Shown here one piece after another: positions 55,864-64,000 of a stretch of DNA of 64,000 nucleotides (positions are counted from its first letter, which is position 1; each line of letters starts with the position of its first letter). Both the position numbers and the translations under genes were made by a program. The stretch is taken from positions 6,092,501-6,156,500 of the forward strand of contig NZ_CP120717.1 of NCBI RefSeq assembly GCF_032883915.1, in the 5' to 3' direction. The notes beneath the pieces are model-generated. The model saw only the letters and a list, made by a program, of their open reading frames with translations, did not search any database and was not told the origin of the DNA. This DNA is from Endozoicomonas sp. 8E. Its GTDB lineage: Bacteria; Pseudomonadota; Gammaproteobacteria; Pseudomonadales; Endozoicomonadaceae.

Positions 55864-57863
55864 ATTAAACGCTCACTCTTTGCGGCACTGCTGTTGCTAC
55901 TGTGGTTAACTGTCATCTGTCAGGCCGAACCGTTGACAGGGCGTTTGATTGTCGAGCCTGAACAGAGTGCAGGTTCTCAAAAAAAGAACGTCTCTATAAA
56001 TCATGACCGGCATAAACGGACGGGCAGGCCATCAGGCATTGCCGACAAAAATGACTGCGCAGAACCACACTGGGAACCCAAAAAAAAACGACACAGAGAT
56101 TACAGTTACGGAATAAAAACCACCTTCATTGGGTCGATTTCGTGGCAATGGCTTTATGCCACAAAGCTGCTGATTGCCTACGGACTGATCCTGACCAGCG
56201 AAGACACCCCTCCAAGCTCCACCCATTCCTTATGGTTTCTCGTTGTCGGCTGGCTGCTAAAAAGTTATTGGAACCCCGATTTATCGATGTTTAACCCTAT
56301 TGGACATCAAGAGGCGGCATCTATTTTGACACAGATTGCAATCAACACTATGAAACCTGGCGATGAACATGACCAACAACAAGGCCAGTCATCAGAATCA
56401 TCCGGCCAGCAAGCCGCACAATCCACCACTCACATTACAGGCTATTTCACCAGCCTACTGTTTTCTGACTCTGCCGACGGTGAAGAGGCCCCTGAGCAGT
56501 ATTCACATACTTTGGGCTTAAATTGTTTCGTCCATCCCTGTCATGGTGTTTGTCGATTCCGACCAGCTTCCGATTCATCCAGTTGCAACGCTACTAATGG
56601 GGTCGCCCCAGACTCAACGGGTGCAGGCGTACCTCATGCAACTGACCCTTACGGGCAAGCAACCTGTAACGTGATCCTGATTGGAGAGAATGGCCAGCTG
56701 CTGCAATGCGGGAAGGTCTTCAAGAATGCTGAATCTCTATCAAGACACAAAAAAAGATTACACACGGGGCAACAAAGCTGTGATGTGACAGCAGTCGGAG
56801 AGAATGGTCAGCAGCGGTCATGCGGGATGGTCTGCATGAATGCTAAAGTCCTGTCGAATCACAAGAGAAGAGACCACACCGGAGCGCAAACCTGCCCTGA
56901 GTGCCAGAAGACCCTGCCAAACGCTCGAGCCCTGTCGGTTCACAAAAGCGAATACCACACCGGGCAACAAACCTGCCCTGAGTGCCAGAAGACCCTGCCA
57001 AACGCGAAAGCCCTGCATGTTCACAAAAGAAGACACCACACCAGAGCGCATACCTGCCCTGAGTGCCAGAAAACCCTGCCAAACACTCAAGCCCTGTCGG
57101 TTCACAAAAGCGAATACCACACCGGACAACAAACCTGCCCTGAGTGCCAGAAGATCCTGCCAAACGCGAAAGCCCTGCATGTTCACAAAAGAAGAGACCA
57201 CACCGGAGCACAAACCTGTCCTGAGTGCCAGAAGCCCCTGCCAAACGCGAAAGCCCTGTCGAATCACAAAAGCGAATACCACACCGGGCAACAAACCTGC
57301 CTTGAGTGCCAGAAGACCCTGCCAAACGCTCAAGCCCTGTCGGATCACAAAAAAGAGACCACACCGGAGCGCAAACCTGCCCTGAGTGCCAGAAGACCCT
57401 GCCAAACGCGAGTGCCCTGTCGAGTCACAAAAGAAGAGACCACTCCGGAGCGCAAACCTGCCCTGAGTGCCAGAAGACCCTGCCAAACGCTCAAGCCCTG
57501 TCGCGTCACAAAAGAAGAGACCACACCGGAGCGCAAACCTGCCCTGAGTGCCAGAAGCCTCTGCCAAACGCGAAAGCCCTGTCGGATCACAAAAGAAGAG
57601 ACCACACCGGAGTGCAAACCTGTTCTCAGTGCCAGAAGACCCTGCCAAACGCTCAAGCCCTGTCGCATCACAAAAGAAGAGACCACACCGGAGCGCAAAC
57701 CTGCCCTGAGTGCCAGAAGACCCTGCCAAACGCTCAAGCCCTGTCGGATCACAGAAGGCAACATCGAAAACGTAAGATTGCTGATCTGCACAAGGACAAT
57801 GAAATCAGTCCTCCGGCAGATAAAGTGAATAAGTCTGATTACCATGGGAAACTGTCGGACTAG
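55864..57863 (+). pseudogene. Zinc-finger protein of the same family with a frameshift in the array
   Basis: From ATT 55864 the frame is normal through two long and six short fingers. At about 57349 CACAAAAAAGAGACC replaces CACAAAAGAAGAGACC (one base lost). The original frame's remaining five fingers and tail (SDYHGKLSD) lie in 57350-57863. The shifted frame also stays open, giving KEETTPERKPALSARRPCQ repeats to a stop at 57828 (654 codons from ATT). The protein is either truncated in function or has a new basic C-terminus. Unusual fingers: AHTC, KPLPN, CSQC. Confidence 0.8.
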
Positions 57864-57947
57864 CTGTCAACGCCCTATCAGTCTCTAGCCTTGTGACGAC
57901 TACAAACTATCCTTCCTCTCTGTAAACCAGAAGGCAAGGATAGAATT

Positions 57948-60038
57948 ATTAAACGCTCATCCTTTGCGGCACTGCTGTTGCTACTGTGGTTAACTGTCAT
58001 CTGTCAGGCCGAACCGTTGACAGGGCGTTTGATTGTCGAGCCTGAACAGAGTACAGGTTCTCAAAAAAAGAACGTCTCTATAAATCATGATCGGCATAAA
58101 TGGACGGGCAGGCCATCAGGCATTGCCGACAAAAATGACTGCGCAGAACTCCATTGGGAACCCAAAAAAAAACGACACAGAGATTACAGTTACGGAATAA
58201 AAACCACCTTCATTGGGTCGATTTCGTGGCAATGGCTTTATGCCACAAACCTACTGATTGCCTACGAACTGATCCTGACCAGCAAAGACACCCCTCCAAG
58301 CTCCATCCATTCCTTATGGTTTCTCGTTGTCGGCTGGCTGCTAAAAAGTTATTGGAACCCCGATTTATCGATGTTTAACCCTATTGGACATCAAGAGGCG
58401 GCATCTATTTTGACACAGGGGAATCACCCGATTGCAATCAACACTATGAAGCCTGGCGATGAACATGACCCACAACAAGGCCAGTCATCAGAATCATCCG
58501 GCCAGCAAACCGCACAATCCACCACTCACATTACAGGCTATTTCACCAGCCTACTGTTTTCTGACTCTGCCGACGGTGAAGAGGCCCCTGAGCAGTATTC
58601 ACATACTTTGGGCTTAAATTGTTTCGTCCATCCCTGTCATGGCGTTTGTCGATTCCAACCAGCTTCCGATTCATCCAGTTGCAACGCTACTAATGGGGTC
58701 GCCCCAGACTCAACGGGGGCAGGCGTACCTCATGCAACTGACCCTTACGGGCAAGTAACCTGTAACGTGATCCTGATTGGAGAGAATGGCCAGCTGCTGC
58801 AATGCGGGAAGGTCTTCAAGAATGCTGAATATCTATCAAGACACAAAAAAAGATTACATACGGGGCAACAAACCTGTGATGTGACAGTAGTTGGGGAGGA
58901 TGGGCAGCAGTCATGCGGGATGGCCTGCAAGAATGCTAAAGCCCTGTCGAATCACAAAAGAAGAGACCACTCCGGAGCGCAAACCTGCCCTGAGTGCCAG
59001 AAGACCCTGTCAAACGCGATTGCCCTGTCGGATCACAAAAGAAGAGACCACTCCGGAGCGCAAACCTGCCCTGAGTGCCAGAAGACCCTGCCAAACGCTC
59101 AAGCCCTGTCGGGTCACAAAAGAAGAGACCACTCCGGAGCGCAAATCTGCCCTGAGTGCCAGAAGACCCTGCCAAACGCGATTGCCCTGTCGGTTCACAA
59201 AAGAAGAGACCACACCGGAGCGCAAACCTGCCCTGCGTGCCAGAAGACCCTGCCAAACGCTCAAGCCCTGTCGGGTCACAAAAGAAGAGACCACACCGGA
59301 GCGCAAATCTGCCCTGAATGCCAGAAGACCCTGCCAAACGCGAAAGCCCTGTCGGTTCACAAAACAAAGTACCACACCGGAGCGCAAACCTGCCCTGAGT
59401 GCCAGAAGACCCTGCCAAACGCGAGTGCCTTGTCGGATCACAAAAGAAGAGACCACTCCGGAGCGCAAACCTGCCCTGAGTGCCAGAAGACCCTGCCAAA
59501 CGCTCAAGCCCTGTCGGGTCACAAAAGAAGAGACCACTCCGGAGCGCAAATCTGCCCTGAGTGCCAGAAGACCCTGCCAAACGCGATTGCCCTGTCGGTT
59601 CACAAAAGAAGAGACCACACCGGAGCGCAAACCTGCCCTGCGTGCCAGAAGACCCTGCCAAACGCTCAAGCCCTGTCGGGTCACAAAAGAAGAGACCACA
59701 CCGGAGCGCAAATCTGCCCTGAATGCCAGAAGACCCTGCCAAACGCGAAAGCCCTGTCGGTTCACAAAACAAAATACCACACCGGAGAGCAAACCTGCCC
59801 TGAGTGCCAGAAGACCCTGCCAAACGCTCAAGCCCTGTCGGATCACAAAAGAAGAGACCACACCGGAGCGCAAATCTGCCCTGAGTGCCAGAAGACCCTG
59901 CCAAACGCGAGTGCCCTGTCGGATCACAAAAGGCAACACCGAAAACGTAAGATTGCTGATCTGGACAAGGACAATGAAATCAGTCCTTCGGCAGATAAAG
60001 TGAATAAGTCTGATTACCGGGAGAAACTGTCGGACTAA
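57948..60038 (+). CDS. Secreted polydactyl zinc-finger protein, 2 long + 12 short fingers with five-finger duplication
   Basis: 696 aa from ATT 57948. Long finger 2 lacks one Gln (DGQQSC), so its Cys spacing is C-x12-C. Of the twelve short fingers, five form an exact block (AQALSG, AIALSV, AQALSG with CPAC, AKALSV) repeated once; the rare CPAC variant in both copies marks the duplication as recent. The 87-bp spacer follows. Tail HRKRKIADLDKDNEIS with PSADK in place of PPADK. Confidence 0.9.
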   Translation: MKRSSFAALLLLLWLTVICQAEPLTGRLIVEPEQSTGSQKKNVSINHDRHKWTGRPSGIADKNDCAELHWEPKKKRHRDYSYGIKTTFIGSISWQWLYATNLLIAYELILTSKDTPPSSIHSLWFLVVGWLLKSYWNPDLSMFNPIGHQEAASILTQGNHPIAINTMKPGDEHDPQQGQSSESSGQQTAQSTTHITGYFTSLLFSDSADGEEAPEQYSHTLGLNCFVHPCHGVCRFQPASDSSSCNATNGVAPDSTGAGVPHATDPYGQVTCNVILIGENGQLLQCGKVFKNAEYLSRHKKRLHTGQQTCDVTVVGEDGQQSCGMACKNAKALSNHKRRDHSGAQTCPECQKTLSNAIALSDHKRRDHSGAQTCPECQKTLPNAQALSGHKRRDHSGAQICPECQKTLPNAIALSVHKRRDHTGAQTCPACQKTLPNAQALSGHKRRDHTGAQICPECQKTLPNAKALSVHKTKYHTGAQTCPECQKTLPNASALSDHKRRDHSGAQTCPECQKTLPNAQALSGHKRRDHSGAQICPECQKTLPNAIALSVHKRRDHTGAQTCPACQKTLPNAQALSGHKRRDHTGAQICPECQKTLPNAKALSVHKTKYHTGEQTCPECQKTLPNAQALSDHKRRDHTGAQICPECQKTLPNASALSDHKRQHRKRKIADLDKDNEISPSADKVNKSDYREKLSD
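59029..59838 (+). repeat. Tandem duplication, 2 x 405 bp (five finger units)
   Basis: Positions 405 bp apart match almost base for base (for example the CPAC codons near 59234 and 59639). Differences are limited to about one substitution in AAAACAAAGTACC/AAAACAAAATACC plus the GAGCG/GAGAG change near the end. Confidence 0.85.
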
Positions 60039-60125
60039 TAGCTGTCAACACCCTATCAGTCTCTGGCCTTGTGACGACTACAAACTATCCTTCCTCTCTG
60101 TAAACCAGAAGACAAGGATAGAATT

Positions 60126-62381
60126 ATTAAACGCTCACTCTTTGCGGCACTGCTGTTGCTACTGTGGTTAACTGTCATCTGTCAGGCCGAACCGTTGACA
60201 GGACGCTTTATTGTCGAGCTTGAACAGAGCGCAGGTTCTCTAAAAAAGAACGTCTCTATAAATCATGACCGGCATAAATGGACGGGCAGGCCATCAGGCA
60301 TTGCCGACAAAAATGACTGCGCAGAACGACATTGGGAACCCCAAAAAAAACGACACAGAGATGACAGTTACGGAATGAAAACCACCTTCATTGGGTCGAT
60401 TTCGTGGCAATGGCTTTATGCCACAAACCTACTGATTGCCTACGAACTGATCCTGACCAGCAAAGACACCCCTCCAAGCTCCATCCATTCCTTATGGTTT
60501 CTCGTTGTCGGCTGGCTGCTAAAAAGTTATTGGAATCTCGATTTATCGATGTTTAACCCTATTGGATATCAAGAGGCGGTATCCATTTTGACACAGGGGG
60601 ATCACCCGATTGCAATCAACACTGTGAAGCCTGGCGATGAACATGACCCACAACAAGGCCAGTCATCAGAATCATCCGGCCAGCAAACCGTACAATCCAC
60701 CACTCACATTACAGGTTATTTCACCAGCCTACTGTTTTCTGACTCTGCCGACGGTGAAGAGGCCCCTGAGCAGTATTCACATACTTTGGGCTTAAATTGT
60801 TTCGTTCATCCCTGTCATGGTGTTTGTCGATTCCGACCAGCTTCCGATTCATCCAGTTGCAACGCTACTAATGGGGTCGCCTCAGACTCAACGGGTGCAG
60901 GCGTACCTCATGCAACTGACCCTTACGGGCAAGTAACCTGTAACGTGATCCTGATTGGAGAGAATGGCCAGCTGCTGCAATGCGGGAAGGTCTTCAAGAA
61001 TGCTGAATCTCTATCAAGACACAAAAAAAGATTACATACGGGGCAACAAACCTGTGATGTGACAGTAGTTGGGGAGGATGGGCAGCAGCAGTCATGCGGG
61101 ATGGCCTGCAAGAATGCTAAAGCCCTGTCGAATCACAAAACAAAATACCACACCGGAGCGCAAACCTGCCCTGAGTGCCAGAAGACCCTGCCAAACGCTC
61201 AAGCCCTGTCGGATCACAAAACAAAATACCACACCGGAGCGCAAACCTGCCCTGAGTGCCTGAAGACCCTTCCAAACGCTCAAGCCCTGTCGGATCACAA
61301 AAGAAGAGACCACACCAGAGCGCAAACCTGCCCTGAGTGCCAGAAGCCTCTGCCAAACGCGAAAGCCCTGTCGGATCACAAAAGAAGAGACCACACCGGA
61401 GCGCAAACCTGCCCTGAATGCCAGAAGACCCTGCCAAATGCTCAAGCCCTGTCGCGTCACAAAAGAAGAGACCACACCGGAGCGCAAACCTGTCCTGAGT
61501 GCCAGAAGACCCTGCCAAACGCTCAAGCCCTGTCGAGTCACAAAAGAAGAGACCACACCGGAGCGCAAACCTGCCCTGAGTGCCAGAAGACCCTGCCAAA
61601 CGCTCAAGCCCTGTCGGTTCACAAAAGAAGAGACCACACCGGAGCGCAAACCTGCCCTGAGTGCCAGAAGACCCTGCCAAACGCTCAAGGCCTGTCGGTT
61701 CACAAAAGAAGAGACCACACCAGAGCGCAAACCTGCCCTGAGTGCCAGAAGACCCTGCCAAATGCTCAAGCCCTGTCGGTTCACAAAAGAAGAGACCACA
61801 CCGGAGCGCAAACCTGCCCTGAGTGCCAGAAGACCCTGCCAAATGCTCAAGCCCTGTCGGTTCACAAAAGAAGAGACCACACCGGAGCGCAAACCTGCCC
61901 TGAGTGCCGGAAGACCCTGTCAACCGCTCAAGCCCTGTCGGTTCACAAAAGAAGAGACCACACCGGAGCGCAAACCTGCCCTGAGTGCCAGAAGACCCTG
62001 CCAAATGCTCAAGCCCTGTCGGTTCACAAAAGAAGAGACCACACCGGAGCGCAAACCTGCTCTGAGTGCCAGAAGACCCTGCCAAACGCTCAAGCCCTGT
62101 CGAGTCACAAAAGAAGAGACCACACCGGAGCGCAAACCTGCCCTGAGTGCCAGAAGACCCTGCCAAACGCGAAAGCCCTGACAGATCACAAAAGAAGAGA
62201 CCACACCGGAGCGCAAACCTGCCCTGAGTGCCAGAAGACCCTGCCAAACACTCAAGCCCTGTCGAATCACAGAAGGCAACATCGAAAACGTAAGATTGCT
62301 GATCTGCACAAGGACAATGAAATCAGTCCTCCGGCAGATAAAGTGAATAAGTCTGATTACCAAGGGAAACTGTCGGACTAG
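60126..62381 (+). CDS. Secreted polydactyl zinc-finger protein, 2 long + 14 short fingers
   Basis: 751 aa from ATT 60126. Signal peptide MKRSLFAALLLLLWLTVICQA. Knuckle LNCFVHPCHGVCRFR near residue 225, long fingers from about 270. Fourteen short fingers: positions 6-11 of the array are nearly all AQALSV, with one CRKTLSTAQALSV and one CSEC variant, suggesting local unit amplification. Tail SDYQGKLSD, then an 84-bp spacer. Confidence 0.9.
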   Translation: MKRSLFAALLLLLWLTVICQAEPLTGRFIVELEQSAGSLKKNVSINHDRHKWTGRPSGIADKNDCAERHWEPQKKRHRDDSYGMKTTFIGSISWQWLYATNLLIAYELILTSKDTPPSSIHSLWFLVVGWLLKSYWNLDLSMFNPIGYQEAVSILTQGDHPIAINTVKPGDEHDPQQGQSSESSGQQTVQSTTHITGYFTSLLFSDSADGEEAPEQYSHTLGLNCFVHPCHGVCRFRPASDSSSCNATNGVASDSTGAGVPHATDPYGQVTCNVILIGENGQLLQCGKVFKNAESLSRHKKRLHTGQQTCDVTVVGEDGQQQSCGMACKNAKALSNHKTKYHTGAQTCPECQKTLPNAQALSDHKTKYHTGAQTCPECLKTLPNAQALSDHKRRDHTRAQTCPECQKPLPNAKALSDHKRRDHTGAQTCPECQKTLPNAQALSRHKRRDHTGAQTCPECQKTLPNAQALSSHKRRDHTGAQTCPECQKTLPNAQALSVHKRRDHTGAQTCPECQKTLPNAQGLSVHKRRDHTRAQTCPECQKTLPNAQALSVHKRRDHTGAQTCPECQKTLPNAQALSVHKRRDHTGAQTCPECRKTLSTAQALSVHKRRDHTGAQTCPECQKTLPNAQALSVHKRRDHTGAQTCSECQKTLPNAQALSSHKRRDHTGAQTCPECQKTLPNAKALTDHKRRDHTGAQTCPECQKTLPNTQALSNHRRQHRKRKIADLHKDNEISPPADKVNKSDYQGKLSD

Positions 62382-62465
62382 CTGTCAACGCCCTATCAGT
62401 CTCTAGCCTTGTGACGACTACAAACTATCCTTCCTCTCTGTAAACCAGAAGGCAAGGATAGAATT

Positions 62466-64000
62466 ATTAAACGCTCACCCTTTGCGGCACTGCTGTTGCT
62501 ACTGTGGTTAACTGTCATCTGTCAGGCCGAACCGTTGACAGGACGCTTTATTGTCGAGCTTGAACAGAGCGCAGGTTCTCTAAAAAAGAACGTCTCTATA
62601 AATCATGACCGGCATAAATGGACGGGCAGGCCATTAGGCATTCACGACAAAAATGACTGCGCAGAACTCCATTGGGAACCCAAAAAAAAACGACACAGAG
62701 ATGACAGTTACGGAATAAAAACCACCTTCATTGGGTCGATTTCGTGGCAATGGCTTTATGCCACAAAGCTGCTGATTGCCTACGAACTGATCCTGACCGC
62801 CAAAGACACCCCTCCAAGCTCCACCCATTCCTTATGGTTTCTCGTTGTCGGCTGGCTGCTAAAAAGTTATTGGAACCCCGATTTATCGATGTTTAACCCT
62901 ATTGGATATCAAGAGGCGGTATCCATTTTGACACAGGGGGATCACCCGATTGCAATCAACACTATGAAGCCTGGCGATGAACATGACCCACAACAAGGCC
63001 AGTCATCAGAATCATCCGGCCAGCAAACCGCACAATCCACCACTCACATTACAGGCTATTTCACCAGCCTACTGTATTCTGACTCTGCCGACGGTGAAGA
63101 GGCCCCTGAGCAGTATTCACATACTTTGGGCTTAAATTGTTTCATCCATCCCTGTCATGGCGTTTGTCGATTCCGACCAGCTTCCGATTCATCCAGTTGC
63201 AACGCTACTAATGGGGTCGCCCCAGACTCAACGGGTGCAGGCGTACCTCATGCAACTGACCCTCACGGGCAAGTAACCTGTAACGTGATCCTGATTGGAG
63301 AGAATGGCCAGCTGCTGCAATGCGGGAAGGTCTTCAAGAATGCTGAATCTCTATCAACACACAAAAAAGGATTACACACGGGACAACAAACCTGTGATGT
63401 GACAGTAGTTGGGGAGGATGGTCAGCAGCAGTCATGCGGGATGGCCTGCAAGAATGCTAAAGCCCTGTCGAATCACAAAAGAAGAGACCACTCCGGAGTG
63501 CAAACCTGCCCTGAGTGCCAGAAGACTCTGCCAAACGCGATTGCCCTGTCGAATCACAAAAGAAGAGACCACTCCGGAGCGCAAACCTGCCCTGAGTGCC
63601 AGAAGACCCTGCCAAACGCTCAAGCCCTGTCGGTTCACAAAAGAAGAGACCACTCCGGAGCGCAAACCTGCCCTGAGTGCCGGAAGACCCTGCCAAACGC
63701 GATTGCCCTGTCGGATCACAAAAGAAGAGACCACACCGGAGCGCAAACCTGCCCTGAGTGCCAGAAGACCCTGCCAAACGCGATTGCCCTGTCGGGTCAC
63801 AAAAGAAGAGACCACTCCGGAGCGCAAACCTGCCCTGAGTGCCAGAAGACCCTGCCAAACGCGAGTGCCCTGTCGGATCACAAAAGAAGAGACCACACCG
63901 GAGCGCAAACCTGCCCTGAGTGCCAGAAGACCCTGCCAAACGCGATTGCCCTGCATTTTCACAAAAGAAGAGACCACACCGGAGCGCAAACCTGCCCTGA
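62466..64000 (+). CDS. Secreted polydactyl zinc-finger protein, 5' part (runs off right edge)
   Basis: The frame is open from ATT 62466 to the last base of the window (511 complete codons). The N-domain is of the late type with IHDKNDCAEL in place of IADKNDCAEL. Two long fingers, then six complete short fingers and the start of a seventh. The sixth has helix AIALHFH, placing Phe at position 6. The number of remaining fingers cannot be seen. The gene shows that the array continues beyond the window. Confidence 0.88.
   Translation, partial: MKRSPFAALLLLLWLTVICQAEPLTGRFIVELEQSAGSLKKNVSINHDRHKWTGRPLGIHDKNDCAELHWEPKKKRHRDDSYGIKTTFIGSISWQWLYATKLLIAYELILTAKDTPPSSTHSLWFLVVGWLLKSYWNPDLSMFNPIGYQEAVSILTQGDHPIAINTMKPGDEHDPQQGQSSESSGQQTAQSTTHITGYFTSLLYSDSADGEEAPEQYSHTLGLNCFIHPCHGVCRFRPASDSSSCNATNGVAPDSTGAGVPHATDPHGQVTCNVILIGENGQLLQCGKVFKNAESLSTHKKGLHTGQQTCDVTVVGEDGQQQSCGMACKNAKALSNHKRRDHSGVQTCPECQKTLPNAIALSNHKRRDHSGAQTCPECQKTLPNAQALSVHKRRDHSGAQTCPECRKTLPNAIALSDHKRRDHTGAQTCPECQKTLPNAIALSGHKRRDHSGAQTCPECQKTLPNASALSDHKRRDHTGAQTCPECQKTLPNAIALHFHKRRDHTGAQTCP

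Noticed and set aside
1565-63950. Diversity-generating retroelement target
   Set aside because: NNT codons fit adenine mutagenesis of AAT, but adjacent adenine-rich codons (CAC-AAA-AGA) are constant, and no reverse transcriptase or template repeat is in the window.
1-64000. Eukaryotic KRAB/C2H2-type zinc-finger cluster
   Set aside because: No introns, close head-to-tail genes with Shine-Dalgarno sites, Sec signal peptides and bacterial IS elements all argue for a bacterium.

Overview
The window looks bacterial and most like a gammaproteobacterial animal symbiont of the Endozoicomonas type. That placement rests on gene style (Sec signal peptides, eukaryote-like repeat proteins, a Glug-type surface protein, IS607/TnpB and ISNCY remnants, MITEs), not on any marker gene, so it is tentative. 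There are no introns, and almost all of the DNA on the + strand is one head-to-tail array of paralogous genes.

Layout: 1-8276 holds five zinc-finger genes, the first cut by the window edge. 8274-11172 is an insertion scar: an inverted-repeat element sitting on a stop codon, an ISNCY-like transposase remnant split by an IS607-type element with an intact tnpB and a broken tnpA, and a second inverted copy of the IS607 right end. 11173-16657 (- strand) is a very large secreted Glug-like beta-helix protein with frameshifts at G-rich sites, bracketed by 84-bp direct repeats. From 17053 to the right edge the array resumes with 19 full or edge-cut genes, one decayed copy (33007) and one internal fragment (about 40343).

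Each array gene encodes a Sec signal peptide (M-K-[HR]-S-L-F...), an unrecognised N-terminal domain of about 200 residues with two hydrophobic segments, a conserved C-x4-C-x3-C knuckle, a variable linker, 5-18 C2H2 zinc fingers and a basic/acidic tail. Genes up to 43357 use only a 38-residue finger (C-x13-C-x12-H-x4-H). Genes from 43491 on have two such fingers followed by a perfect 27-residue (81-bp) repeat with the canonical C-x2-C-x12-H-x4-H spacing, expanded to as many as 16 units.

Two features of these genes seem undescribed. (1) Every gene appears to start at an ATT codon 7 nt after an AAGGA Shine-Dalgarno; several have no ATG, GTG or TTG in frame for 92-155 codons. (2) The Shine-Dalgarno is paired with an upstream CTATCCTT in a conserved hairpin with an inner TCTG/CAGA stem and compensatory wobble changes. 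In addition, the codon just before the first zinc histidine (helix position 6 of the finger) is almost always NNT and samples most NNT-encoded amino acids. My working picture is a diversifying family of secreted DNA- or ligand-binding polydactyl proteins, possibly aimed at host nuclei, under shared translational control. The function itself is inference.
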